In this document: positions 46,801 through 60,214 of the stretch, piece after piece
Layout: every line of letters starts with the position of its first letter
How positions within the stretch are numbered: the stretch's first letter is position 1
NCBI GenBank assembly: GCA_034336665.1
Contig: CM067592.1
Coordinates: forward strand, 49,121,783 to 49,185,782
Length of the DNA: 64,000 nucleotides
Reading direction: 5' to 3'
Source: Luscinia megarhynchos
Taxonomy: Eukaryota > Chordata > Aves > Passeriformes > Turdidae
Made by a program: the position numbers and the translations under genes
Notes under the pieces: model-generated
What the model was told of the DNA's origin: nothing
The model's database searches: none
Seen by the model: only the letters and a program-made list of their open reading frames with translations

Positions 46801-48210
46801 TGTCTTCAGGCTTTTCACCATTATGTTTTCAAGGCTAAAAACAAATACTTTTCAGCAGTCAGCATGAAATGCATGATGGTGCAGTGATCCCAAAGACCAC
46901 TGAAAATGAAAAGAATATAGCATCCAAGTATTTTATTGACTTGTAAAATTAAGAGGTGATGTAATTTAATTAATAAGTTACATGTAATCCCTCTTGGTAA
47001 TTTTAGGCCTTCTTTGTCTTCCTGATTGTGCTCAGTTTAATTAGGATTTTGTTTCTCTATTTTTTTTTTCCATTTCTATAGGTTTTTTGCTGGTTCACTT
47101 CCTCATTTTATTACACATGATACTGAATTCATTTTCTTACTCTTTTGATTTGTCAGTTCATCTGATTCTATTTTCTAGTCTCTAATTTGTCTTTCTTGCT
47201 CCAGACAAGCTGTTTTTTCTGGTCTTATGTTACCAGGAAAGCTACTCTGGCTTCATGTCTGTTCCTTCCCCTTCATCTCAGTTTTCCATCCTTTCTCAAA
47301 ACATTATCAGTGTTGGAGTAATTAATGGGAAGTTATTCAGTGCCATCAGTATATGACCTTGAACATGATGGAAGTTGTAATGCAAAACTTAACTAAGTTA
47401 AGTTTTCCTCTGGAGGAAACTTCTTGAACTCAAAAGTAGGTGATGTGCTAGTTTTTTATTTGATTTCTGTCAGTGCTAGAAACTTTTTTTGTGTGTAATA
47501 AAACTTGGTAGAGAAACTGAGTTGTCTTAATTGTCATTAGTTTGAAATTCTGTCATAGAAGAGTCTTGTTCTATATAATTTTCTTTTACTGTGTACAACT
47601 CTGCTTGTAAATGTACAGTGGTTTTCTAAAATAGAAAACAAATGTATGGAAGTAAAATTAAATGCTTTTAAAGTGTGAAAGTAGCTTGAGAATAACTCCA
47701 TATTGCTGAATATTTCCTGCAATGCTCCATAACATACTGTCCATAGGGAAATCAGACAGCTTGCTCATGGTAATTTTTGTCTTGCTGTTGATGTCACATA
47801 TCAACTATATGTGCACATCTTTATATGTATGTACAGTAATGGGACTTCTGTGCCTAAGAAAAGGTCACTCTATACTGTTCCTCTGTAGCATCTGCACTAT
47901 ATAGCTTGTTTTTGGTGTATAATGGTTGCTCTCTGTAGGGCTGAACATTGGACAATAAATGCATTCTTTGGTGTAGAATCTGTAAGCAGTAACATTGTAG
48001 TTAGTTAGAATTTTTTATTTTTGTGAACTTTATTTTGGACACAAAAGGTTCATCTATTTTGTGTACAAAATAGATATTTTTAGTGCATGTGTGCAACAAG
48101 TGTAGCCTAGCATGTTGTGAAGGATGTTATGTTCTCTCAGAGGAGCTGTTTATCATGGTGCTGGTTGCCATTTCAGTGTGTACCTTAAAATATAACAAGA
48201 GCAACTCAGA

Positions 48211-48234
48211 ACACACATACACACACACACACAA
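48211..48234 (+). repeat. CA dinucleotide microsatellite
   Basis: A short ACACAC run of about 12 units with one interruption (ACATAC), in the PTBP3 first intron. Confidence 0.85.
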
Positions 48235-51200
48235 AGCAGTGTCTCAGCAGGATCCAGGGTTCTCAAAGCATGCAATCCAAAGACTAGATTTGAACTGTCC
48301 TAGACTGAAAAGTGTTAGTCATTCAATTTTTAACCAAATGGTCAAATTTAAAACTGTAGACTACAGTTTTTTATACAGCACAGAGTATTAAAAGGTTGCG
48401 TGAATTTAATTATTGATAAAATTTAGGAATTGTATTTGCTTCATAGGGTTTCTTCTCAAAATCATGTTTCTTGCATAGCTGGTTGTATGTTTTACTGTTA
48501 AATCACTTCATAGTACACTTTAATCAGGGAAAACTAAATTTTTTTACCAGCTAACTTGTGTGTTCCATTGAGAGGTGGAAGAAATGAAGACTGTTAGACG
48601 ATACATCACTGTGAAGTAAAACTGAAGGGAAAAGTTCATGTTGTGTAACTAATGTAATATTAGGTGAAGGAATGAGCAAGGGGAAGGAGAAGTCCTTGGT
48701 CCATGTATGCTGAAGAGGTGAAGCATTCATTTCAAGAAAAGATGCATGTTTTCTGGATATGGGGCAGAATGTAAACAAAAACAGGGGTTTATTGATGCTG
48801 TGCTATCTCCTGAGGCTGCCAACAGGCTGAGATTATGGCTTTCACTCCCTGTAGTGTATTAATATGGAAACTTTCATCTAAAGGATGATCCTTACAGGGA
48901 CTAGTTTATTACTAAGTTTTCCAAAAGATCATGTGGAGGTGGGCCCAAGAAACACAGACCACTGCATGAGAGTGTTTCTCAGAGTGAGAAACTGATAAGA
49001 AACATTATTAAGGAAGCAGAGAGGAAACCAAATACACACAAGACAGAAAGCATAAGAACTGTGGGGTTCATAGGTCTGACCATGTTTTCCTTGCATACAA
49101 CACTACTCTCCTAGAAGGCGTTAAGGAGTAATTAAAAATTCACCTTGTGAATAGAAATATTGAATCTATTGTTGATCTTGAGGCAACTCTTTCACCTGCT
49201 AGAACAAGAACTTATTTAACTCAATTTGTGTGATACACATCATCAAACAGACTTCTATTACTTTCCAGCCTCTTTAGTTTGAGTGTGCAATTCTTAGAGC
49301 TTTTAGTCCTAGATTTAAATGATTGTTTGTGCATATAAATTTTCCTTTAAAAAATGTAAAAATTATTCTTTTTTGTATGAAATCTTTGATTGTGAAGCAG
49401 AAAATTCTGTAGTCAAAAACCATACAGTCAGAAATATGCACCTTTAGAGTGTCACAGTTAATTTGAGACTGAAAAGATTTTTTTTAAACTATTTGTAAGA
49501 CACTAAAAATTAAGTTAGATAAAGTAGTTTCATGCTTTTAAGTTAAATGATTGATCAGTTAAGAGTCAAGTCTTTTTGGTATATTCCTGTGAATCTGTGG
49601 TGGTTTTTGGATACATGGGAAGTGAGTTTCCTCCTCCCCTCACCCTCCAATGTTATTTTCTTAAACTAAGCTGCGTATATTTGGTTCTAGCAAACAATAG
49701 GAATCAAGGTAACAAAAACAGATGTTTTTTATGCTGCAAGGTAGAGCTGCTGATAAACACTGTATCCTGGAATTTTTCTGTTTTCAGAAGGAACTAGAGT
49801 TAAAAATGAGTGCTAAAAGGGATGCTTTAGATAGCAATATTGCAGAAATTTTTGTGATCCAACCAGTTGTTTTTGTTCTCTTTCTTCATGCTGTGCAAGT
49901 TAAACTATTTCCTTTGCAAGCGGAAAAAAAAACAATCCACAGTTCGTCACATTTTCTCTTTTATCCCAGTGTTTTTCTTTCTCCCTTTAAGCTGCTTACT
50001 GTTACCTTTCTGTAATTTGCTAACATCTTTCAATCTTTTTTTTCAGTTTTTTTAATACATGTTGTTACATATCATAAGTGTTGTTACAGATCTCTTAGCA
50101 GTTGATTTAAAGGGAAGAATCTCTTTTATATCCTTTCTCACAGTAGTTCTTTTGTTAAAACCCCTCTTGGGTTTTGCTGTTACCGTAATCCTTGGCATTA
50201 GTGTCATGGTTTTGTTCTGTTTCTTTCGGATCTACTCCTTTCTTTATTTTAACTTTTAAGAATAAATTATAAATCAGATTGTGCAGTTATGGTACTTTAT
50301 AAGGCTATGTAACTTTTCTCCTGACCAAATTCAAGAGAGACAGTTTACTGGTGGTTTATTTGGGATTCTGGGTGTTAGAGCATGACTTGTGCGTGGTAAA
50401 GTATAAAATGATGCAAAACACTACACAGAATGTCATTGTATAGATATATTTGTGACTTTAAGTATAAAATCTTTAAAGCCAAGTATCTTAATCTGTACAG
50501 CACTTAATTCTGTATAGTGTTTATTTTCACATACTCACTTTCTTATTAAAAATTGGAATGGAGACTTTTAGTAAGGAATGTGTTAAGTGTTCTATTGGTA
50601 GTTTGGAAAAGATAAATATGTGAAAGAAATATATTGCATAACGTAAGTAAATTTTCTTCACAAAAACCTGTGTTAACTCCTGATAAAAACTTAATCTTCA
50701 TATATTTAAGGCTTAAGCTGGCTAGGAAGCATAAACATCAATCTTTGTTTTTAGTAGAGTTTGTATTTATACTGCCAGAATACAATATTATTGGAAATTG
50801 TAAAAGAGTGATGATATCACAAAGAAAAGCAGTCATGTTTGATGACAGTTTCAAAGAAAGCTCTGCATCTGTAATGATGCTTGCTGGATCTCTGGACTAT
50901 TCAAAATGGTGTTTGGGTTATTGTCCTTTTGGATGAGCTTAAAAGCCTTCACACTAAGCAGAGGTATTTCTGACTTTAAGAATGAAAATGCATATTTTAT
51001 ATTCATTAAAAAAATAAGCTTGTCACTCTTAATTTTACAGTTCTTGATAATCAGTTGTCAAGGTTGCTTTTGCATGTTTTGCATCTTCAAGAGGAAAATG
51101 TTGTTTCCTTATGTTCTTGCCCTGTAACGAGCATAAATGCAAAGTTCGCAATATTTTTCTCTTAACACTTTAATTACTGTTCCATAACTCTTTGAAAGTG

Positions 51201-54200
51201 TTCAGTACCTTGTGACTGGTACAGGAGGGAGCCTCAGTAGCTGACAACAGAGGCAGTGGAGCCAGCTGTGTTTCTGGCAGACCCAGTGGGTGTTCAAAGC
51301 TAAAGAAGAGCAGCTATCACTGCTAAGACAGTGCTTCTGGGGTGGCTGGTGACCAGCAGCTTGAGCCTGTGCTTGGGGATTCTCTTTATAGTGAAGGAAA
51401 GGAAGCTTGCTTGTTTGTGGTCATTACCTACAGTATCCTTCTTCAGCTTACTGAAATGATAGGCTTTATCTATGTAGGGTCAGTTTATTTTTAATACAAA
51501 TATATGGTTTTGAAATTTCCTGTAGTTTGCCTCTACTTTATTTGAAATCTTTTTATTTTGGCATCAACAGCATTGTACTTCACATTAAATCGCCATTTTG
51601 GGAGTAGGAGCTGCATATCCTTTGCAAACATGAAAGAGGAAGAAAGAGTAAATGAATATAGCAATTATCTAGAGACATACTGCAGAAATAGAAGATAATG
51701 GAAATTTTCACTCTTTTCATGGCCCTTAGCTTTTGTTTCCACAGTCAGATTCTATAAAAATTAATAAAGTATGCAGTAGAGCAGTTAGTTTAAATATAAC
51801 TATGGTTATTACTGGTTTAGCGTGAAATTATCATTTTTGAAATTTACCCTTTTGGGGGCAATTTCAAGTAATTAATTTCTTTGCCATGTAAACTCTTGTA
51901 GAAGAAATGTGCAGTTCTAATTTACATGCATGGAGAGAGAGGTCCTTTTTGAAATAATTATTTTCCCTTAAAATTGCCCATGCTCTTTTTTTGTAATGAA
52001 ACATATGATCATATTCTTCCTTATTGTTGACTTAAAAATAATGCCATAGAAAGATGACTAGCTAAATTCTAGGAAAACCATTAGTACAAATATAAGTTTC
52101 GCTGGAACTATCCCATTTCTAGTTGAACTGTATTGAGCAATTTTTGACTTCTAGAAAATAAAAGGAAAAAAATATTGCAGCTGAAAGCTGAGGGGAGGGT
52201 AATAAGGGTGTTACTTATAGCTTTTTTAAAAATTAAAAGATTGTTTATAGGATTCAGTGATTCCAGAAGTAATGCTAAATAGATGCCTGCCATAGTTTTA
52301 ACATGTTCTAAAGAAGAATTTTGCAGTACTAGACTTACCCATCTGTTTCCAGCTATATTCAACTCACAAAGATTTTAGAAGCCTAGAGTTGCTCACATTC
52401 AGATGCTTGTTTTATGCTTTTGTTATGAATGCGGTGGGTTTTATCCTGGAATTGCAGTATCATTTGCATAAATTACTATCAGACTTTTAAAAATTGTAGA
52501 ACAGCTGAAGTAGTTTCAGGACAGGCACCTGTTGCTGTAGTCAGTTGTGTAATATGCCTTATTAGTCAGGGAAATTGATCTGGTAGGTACAGAAGAATAC
52601 TTTTCTTTAACCTATCATTGAGTGCCACACTTTGTGGTGGGCTCTTATTGGACTGTTTACTCAGCACTATAGACGTTACCTGTTTTTAAAGAAATGTCCA
52701 AAATCAAATTAAGCTTTCTAAGCAACTGGTTTCCAGTTCCTTCTCAATAATACAAGGAAATAATTAAGTTTATTCTAGCTTAAGTTTATCTAGCTGTAGC
52801 TGTTATATTTCTCTTGCCTTACCCGTCACCAAGTAATGATTCCCAAAAAATGCAAAGATGCTGCCTTGAAGTAGGAGAGATAGAAAGTCTTACGGTGTAA
52901 AAAAACGAGTCTTAAGATGTTAAATGATTCATGTGGAATGATGGAAGGTGTGCAGGAATAGAGGAGGATATTGCAGCCTTGGTTTGTAACTGTCCTTGTT
53001 TTGAACAATTCCATTTGGCTAGTTTAGATGGAATATTCACCATGTAATTGGTTCAGTCCTGGCATTCAGAAGGCAGGTGCTGCTTTCTGTGAAGTAGGCT
53101 TTGTGCTGGAAGACATGTGTATCAGGGAAGGGTTAGGCAGTGTGGTTACTTGTCCTGCCTGCCTGTTCACTTTCACAGAGAACTGGTGCAAGCAAGTCAT
53201 TATTGAGGTTAAGCGGCTGTTGTGCTGTAAAAACTGCTGGACTTAAGTCGTGGATAACTAAGAAGTAACCAGTGGAAAACTTGTATACAGAGAGAGATTA
53301 GGGACATGGTAGGACTCTCTGGCCTCTGTAGAAAGATTCGATTGGAGTCCTGTAAGCCATTATCTTGGGCACACTACCCTCTTGTGTGGACTTTTTCAGC
53401 ACTAAAGGCCTTGCAAACCTGTTTACCAGAGCAGCCTTTAGCAGATCTTTATCATCACATTAAACGCTTCATGTTACAAAGTATTTTAAAAATATCTCTT
53501 TCATCTCTAGGTGGGAAAGAAAGAGATTGAACAAACGGTCTTTACAGACTTAAATTTTGTAATTTCTTTGTGTGTTCTGTATGAGCAGAGTTGTGAAAAC
53601 ACTGAAGAGGTAAATGTCATCTTTTTCATTAATCCAGAATATCTCAAACATATACATTTTGTACTTCAACTTGCACAACAGCCATGATGTCAGTTTATCT
53701 TTGCAATCTCTTAGATTTTTGCTTTCAGTCAGTGACTGAGAAGGTTTATCATTTATAAGCTGGATAAATAAGGAGATGATGAAAAGCATCTTTTTGGTAT
53801 TCTTGTACTTGAGAAATACATTGGTCAGCCACTTGCAAAAATAGTGGCATTCCTAGTAGTTTTCATATACTACATCCTTCCAAGGGGTATGCTATAGTTA
53901 ATAAATGTGCTGTAATTGCACGGGTAGGTATATAACTTAGTATGGATACAAAAAGTTTAAAAATGGAATAGTGTTTCAGTGGCACATTCAGATAATTAAA
54001 AAAGTATAACCAAAATCTTCAGGTAAGATTCTAAATTCTTCTATAAGAAGCTGAGTTTTGTAGTCAGGGTCCTCCTAGAGTAAGCAAGCCTAGGCCACAC
54101 CAATTATTCAACAATGTCTTGATTTAATCTTTGTTTTATTTTGTTTTTTAATGCAAACATAGTTGAAAGTGTGACAGTTTGTAAATAATCCTTGTATCAG

Positions 54201-56367
54201 GCTGAAGATAAGACAGTTACACATTGGAAATTATGATGGTTCCCAGTATTGTAAGAAGGCCAAAGCTTTGTTGATCAATTGCATAGGTGATGAGCTTGGG
54301 GTTTAAAGAGTTCCTTTGTGTTGTGGCTACTGTAGTGGGTTAATGGTTGTCAGTGTAATAGCAAAATCTAGGCAACTGTCTTGGAATATAGTGGCTGAAT
54401 GATGTGTCAGTTATAAGTACAGGCACGTCATGGATGAAGGTTGTAATCTTGGTATAATTGTTCTCTTGTTGAAGCTGGTTTAGTCCACCATCCTGGACTA
54501 GCAGTTCATTGTATGCTGCAGTGAGCTACAGCTTGAGTTTTATGAATACAGGCCAGTTACACAGAGTTGTAACACAGGTCACTGCAGCCATCTGAATTGT
54601 GTTTCTTTGTGTGTGTGCTAAAAACGGAAGAGGTTGGAAGATTATCTTCTGAAAATGTCTGGGGTGTGGTTTTTTTAATACCAGTGTATATAAAATTAAA
54701 TAAGAAATTGAAAGACATGTTGGACATAATAATATGCCAGATTTTTTCACAGCCTTCTGGAAATAGGCAGAGATTTCTTCTCTTGAATAAATGGTGAGCT
54801 AAAAACCAAATTAAAGCCTCCACACCAGGAATTGCATCAGTATCACTTTTTCTTCTTGCCTTCTAGTAGATAAAAGGAAGGTTTGGTGCAATAAGGGACC
54901 ATCATTAATACTTTCTACTACATCTGCACATACAGCTTTTGTTTAATTAGCATGATATGCATTTTGCAATCAAAATATGCTCTTTTGGTGCAATACCTGA
55001 GTGCTGGTATACTCAGTGTACTGCTAATAGGTGAAAATTATATCACTATTGCACGTTAATTATGTTCTAGTATCTGTGCAAGTACAGTGTGATACACAAC
55101 ATCTAGTAACCATTTAACTGATATTTCTTTAAAATACAGGGTTTATAGGTTTTAGTTCTCTTAATGTAAAAATGATTTTTCTGTTTGCCACAATTAGATA
55201 TGTTATTTAGATATATTGTTAAGATGCAGTTTTATGGTTAAAATAAGTCTCTACTGTTGCTGGAGAGGAATGAGCACACTCATGTTTTCTTCCATCCCTC
55301 ATTAACACCTGTGCTCCTTCATGAGCAGCTAAATTTGGCTGAAAGGGTTTTTAAGCACCCTAGCCTAGTCACAGTCTTCTGTTGTGAATGACTTTCCCAC
55401 ACTAGGGAAGCAGCAGGGCCACATGATTAACAAGCATGAAGAGAACCTAATTGCTTCTTAAAACACAGACCCCATATAAGCCAATACTTTGAGCAGTGTT
55501 TTTGCAGCCAACACAAAAGCATGATGGCTTATCCCTTATCCTTTTCTTTGCAGTGGATCCTGCCACTTCTCAACCTCTCTTTCAGCTGGGTAACTAATCT
55601 AACTCACCTTAGAATGCCGGCAGGCTAGAGAATTGATTAATCTCATAGGAAAACTCTTTGGCACTGGTCTTCATGCAAGATGCACAGTTCATGTGCATGT
55701 GGGAATACTGGACCAAAGCCTATGGGAAGTTCTCTTTCTGCCAAAGTGATGAAAACCTGTTTGGATTAATTTATCACGTCTTGTAGAATCACTCCCTTGG
55801 TCTATTTTTCGTTAAAATACTTTTATGGAGGAGTGTGGTGAAAGTATCAGGAAACTTAACTGCCTTTTAGAGGTGTTGTGCTACCTTGTTTCTTGTTGGC
55901 ATTTTGAAGATGATGCTTGGCTGGAATATTACAGCAGTCTTAATGAGTAAACCGGCGTAACTTGGGGCTAGATGCTAATTTTTTGAATGAAGGAGCTGTA
56001 GTACTCTTCTCTGTCAGTAGTTAAAGCCTCAAATTGTTAATACTCTTAAAGCAAGTATTTTGATCTTAGTCCTAAGAATTTGATGGTAAGTCATATGTAT
56101 TTTTAAAAATGTTTACTTTCTTAAGCATTTGTTATTTTTAGTCTTTTAAAATGTGAACTGTAGAGGGATAGATTTAAATATGAAGAGTAACACAGCTGAA
56201 TTTGCTACAATGTTGTTGGGTTTTTTTTTTTCCCTGAAAAATAAGTTCCTGGCAATTGTGGGTAATGTGTATAGGAAGGGGATGTTCTTGGGAAGAATAA
56301 GTAAAGCTTTTATATTGAGCTTTCTCTGTAATAGCTTTTACTAGTAATCTTGTCTTTTATTTCTTAG

Positions 56368-56439
56368 TGTGGTCCTGGCAAGCTTCTTCTGGTGTCAGTA
56401 ACAGACATTTTACCATGAGCAATTCCACTCCAACTACAG
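56368..56439 (+). CDS. PTBP3: PTBP3 exon with probable start codon
   Basis: PTBP3 (ROD1) is a nuclear and cytoplasmic RNA-binding protein of the polypyrimidine-tract-binding family that controls alternative splicing and mRNA decay. In the PTBP3 frame this 72-nt exon reads SWQASSGVSNRHFTMSNSTP followed by TT. That aligns with the vertebrate segment ending FTM(N/S)(S/N)STP. The ATG at 56415-56417 (TTACCATGA, A at -3) matches the start of the known shorter ROD1 protein and is the start I favour. Residues before it are much less conserved and one shorter than I recall for mammals, so they may be 5' UTR or part of a longer isoform whose upstream exon I did not find. The acceptor is ATTTCTTAG and the donor is ACAG|GTATAC, phase 1. 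A 17-nt A run (56,449-56,465) begins 9 nt after the donor. Confidence 0.8.
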
Positions 56440-59008
56440 GTATACGTTAAAAAAAAAAAAAAAAATCAAAGTTCTTCAACTTTTCTTTCTCTCTTTTTTT
56501 TTCCCCTTTGTTGTATTGTGTGTGTTTGTGTTGAGGAAGATGCAGTAAGTGTATATGTTTATCTGTAATTTTAGATCAGACAAGAAGTTGAAAGTGAGAG
56601 AAAGCTGGTATGGCTTTTATTAATGTTACTTCCAGAATTAGGTGTACATGGAGTGTTACTGACCAGTGGTGCATAAATTAATTTTATGTCAAATAAATTA
56701 ACTAAATCCTGACATAGACAGTTGCCTGTCAGCAGTGGTTTCCAAATAAATTATTTTAAATCAGGGCAAAGGACAGAGCAGATTATCTTTTGGTGAGTGT
56801 CTAAGACTTGCTGTATTTTCAGTAGGGAAGAGGGAGGAGTCTGAGGAGCTAGCTTGAAGATATTTCATTTCTTTGACTTGTGCATGTCAGGTTTTTTATA
56901 CTTCTGCTGATAAGTTCAATGTGATGTCCAAATGTTTCTGCTTGGCTTGAAATAGCATTAGCTTATAGCTCAGCAATGTAATATCTGAAATATATATTAT
57001 TAATTAACAGAACAATGATTGATCCTTCACAGTGGTATCCAAGATGCCTAAAAGATATAGAGGTTTTTGGGATATATTAGTAGGCATTCTGATTAATAAT
57101 AATATGCATCTAAAATTAAATATAATTGCTATTGGAATGCATATTTTTACTTAATACAGCTGCTTCAGCTGCAGCACTTAGTTTTTGTTGTAATGTTTGG
57201 GGTTTTGGGGTTTTTTGGTCTGGTGGGTCCTATACCTAAAATGTGTGTCTCTCTACCGCAGGCTACTCAGGGAATACATTTGTACCAGTCATGAATTGCA
57301 ACTGTAATTAACTTCCCTTTGTACACCAGGAATCAATTTTCACTTTGTTCATAAGGCTTCTTTTGGTCTGTGTGAAAGTGTTTTTTACTTTTACTCAATT
57401 GAGTGTACAATTTAGAAAAATTATCACCTTTGGCTTGCTTTAAAGAATTGTTGAATCAATTTTGAAATTTGAATGCTGGAAGATAAAGATGGTTATCACT
57501 CTGCATCAAAATTAGTATCACACCACAGCTGGAGAAAGGAGCGTGGTTTAAAAAAATAGGAGGTTTTATATTTGAGATGTGCTAGCGTCTATTGCCAATT
57601 TCATAACTTAGCTAAGGTTTTGCAAGAGAACTGCAATAGTTTGCCACTTAGCTCCATTTTGGCACCTCTGACAATGTGTCAGAACCCAGAAGATACTGCT
57701 TCTGCGAGAGTCTCTCATGTTAAACTAAGGGCAAAATTCATCCTAGGCCTCATTTCCTGCTTTCTTTAGTCAAGCATTCCTTGACTTAGACTAAGTCAGG
57801 GACATCTTGCCCATTTTGAACCTGAAAAGTAACAAAATTGATTGTTAGAGTTTATTAGTAATATGTACTCTTATGGCTGATACCAATATGTGTTTAATAT
57901 GGTCATGTTTGCCCTAAAGTTCACATTTTTCAGAATGCATACAGAGCATGTGAAATTTCTTGATGGAAAAAGCAGCACATAACAGACTTTTAAGTTTTGC
58001 AGGTGGAAGAATTGTTACATATGGTATGTCTGGGGCTTTGATCATCCAATTTGAAATTTTGCAGGCTTCCACTAATGAAAAGACCCTCTGTAAATGTCCT
58101 TATGTAGAATGACTTGTGTGAACCAGTTCTCAGCCTTTGACTGTATGCAAAACCTGCAGCAAAATCTGAAGTTTCTTATAAAGCTCATACAGAAATTTCT
58201 TCCCAATCTTTTCTGTTTCTCCTTGGAAGGCTAAATGCAACATATTAGGTATTAAGGCTATGTGTCTTGCAACTGCTTCTAGAACAGTATGCTTGTTCCA
58301 GATGTGGTGTTCTGCTTAAAAGTGCTCTCAAGGATACTGAGTAATGTTCTTGAAATGTAGTCATTGGTCACTTACCAATCCAGATCTGTCGCTTGCATGA
58401 TCCAAATAGGCATATATTCAAAAAAACCCCACTTTTGGCAGTGTGTCAAAGTGGTAGGCTTAAGAGTTTGTATGGATTTCGTGCTATCTTTTTCAAAGAC
58501 TATAAAATTTAAAATAATTTGGAACAGCAGGCTTTCTATAATAAAGTGAAAACAAACCCCAAACCTTGAGTTAGTAACTCAGTCACCAAAAGGTTAGTTG
58601 GTGATAAAGCAAAAATAAGTGTATTGCCTCTCAATTACAATTTTCTTCTCTTCTGTGTAACTGATATTTTGTAAATATTTCATGTAGGCTTTTGGGAAGA
58701 AGTTACTGGTCTCCCATTTAAAAAACCAAAACAACAGCAAACCAAAAACAAATCTCCAGAAAATAAACGTGTCCAAAGCAAAGCCAAACATACTCCACCC
58801 TCCCCTTGCTATCAAGATTTGGAATAGCTGATGATGTCTTCTTACACGGCCCCTTAGATAGATATGAAATATCCTTTCTTAAGGTTCAAAGAATTATGCC
58901 TAAGTCGATGTCAGTGCTGAGGCAGTAGTTTATCTCCTTTAGGTTTTGCTATGTACACTGTGCAATGGGTTTGTTTACTTGTCTGTTTCCCTCCCTAAAA
59001 TATTTTAG
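56440..59008 (+). other. PTBP3: PTBP3 intron without recognisable content
   Basis: 2.6 kb of AT-rich intron between in-phase coding exons. It contains the A17 run at its start and an A/C-rich tract near 58,720-58,770. No further PTBP3 exon or repeat family is recognised. Confidence 0.55.
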
Positions 59009-59172
59009 ATAATGAGAAGAAAAAAAGTAAAGGAAACAGATCGCCATGTTCTCCTTCACGTGTCCTTCATATTCGTCAAATTCCAAATGATGTTACTGGA
59101 GCAGAAGTTGTTTCATTAGGTCTCCCTTTTGGCAAAGTAACCAATTTCTTGATGCTAAGAGGAAAAGGTCAG
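59009..59172 (+). CDS. PTBP3: PTBP3 exon: basic N-terminus and first half of RRM1
   Basis: This 164-nt exon is entered in phase 1 and left in phase 0. It encodes (D)[17 protein letters not shown], then [20 protein letters not shown] and [17 protein letters not shown]. The Lys-rich start resembles the PTB-family nuclear-localisation region. VLHIRQIP is RNP2 of RRM1, and [17 protein letters not shown] leads into RNP1, with the PTB-typical hydrophobic residues in place of the aromatic ones of classical RRMs. The acceptor is TATTTTAG and the donor is TCAG|GTATGT. Confidence 0.94.
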
Positions 59173-60007
59173 GTATGTTGTTTTCATGTTTCAATAATGA
59201 GCAAGACTGAAGATGTGATTCATATTATGATCATTTTGATCTTGTGCTTGAGTGAAATGATTGTTACAATGTCAAAATATTTCATTGATAGCTGAAGATT
59301 TTAATATTTTTAATATGAAAGGATGTTTTGAAATTTATTTTAAACTTTTAATATGCTTTTGGATTAAATAATGAACTTTGTTGAAAATATTGCTAAACAT
59401 TGTATCTACTTTGTGAGAACATATAGGTGATCAAGAACCTGTCTTCAAAGAGCCTGCCTGCTTAAGTTACTAACATGTATGTTAATTTTTTGACATCTGT
59501 TTTATCCTGTTAGATGTGAAAGAGTAGTTTGTGTCATGAAGAAACAAGAAATCTTGAAAATAATAGATGTTCATTCAAAAAATTGTCTGCAGCACTGAGC
59601 TGGATTAATAAAATGCATAAACTGATGGATGCTTAATGTTCTGTTCCAGCTTTTTCAATCAGTATCCATATCAGCTATTTGGGTAATAGTGCTTGGTTTC
59701 AGGAATTTAACAAATTGATTAGCAGTGTGGTACTTTTAGCAGCATTGCTTCCCATATGTCATACTTATTTCATGTCTTCTTAAATGACGTAGTGTACTTA
59801 AAATGTAAAACTTTCTAAGAAAATGCACAAATTGAATAAAACAGCCCCGTAAACATGCACACACAAATGCATTCTAATGCTGAGAAAATCTGTGTTATAC
59901 TTTCACATAATCTCTTTTTCTAATGGGAGTGGAATTGGGAAAAAATGATGCTTTTTTCTCTCTTGTAAACAAAAGCAGCATTGAAATCAGCTGTTTATTG
60001 GTTGCAG

Positions 60008-60154
60008 GCATTTTTGGAAATGGCTTCCATAGATGCTGCTGTTTCTATGGTGAACTGCTACACTCAAGCTCTTCCTCATCTCCACAATCAACCAGTTTAT
60101 ATTCAGTATTCAAATTACAAGGAACTTAGGACTGACAATCAACATAATCAGGCT
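60008..60154 (+). CDS. PTBP3: PTBP3 exon: second half of RRM1
   Basis: This 147-nt exon is exactly 49 codons in phase 0. It encodes AFLEMASIDAAVSMVNCYTQ, then ALPHLHNQPVYIQYSNYKEL and RTDNQHNQA. It completes RRM1: AFLEMAS is the RNP1 core, and QPVYIQYSN.(K/R)EL is the C-terminal strand that PTB proteins use to contact CU-rich RNA. The acceptor is TTGCAG and the donor is GGCT|GTAAGT. Substitutions relative to the mammalian protein as I recall it are clustered in the helix and the following loop (IDAAVSMVNCYTQALPHLHN), away from the strand motifs. Confidence 0.94.
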
Positions 60155-60214
60155 GTAAGTACAATATTTCCATTTAGCAGGATATAATTGTGTGAGTTGT
60201 GAATGCACATATTA

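Larger units (their letters stand above)
42507..56367 (+). other. PTBP3: PTBP3 first intron, about 13.9 kb
   Basis: This is AT-rich intronic sequence from the CpG island to the first recognisable coding exon. Contents noted: a 50-nt CR1 tail (46,751-46,800), a CA microsatellite (48,211-48,234) and a possible small exon at 45,602-45,639. I searched for an exon encoding the MDG-type N-terminus of longer PTBP isoforms and did not find it. It may be absent, too diverged to see, or not used. Confidence 0.6.
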
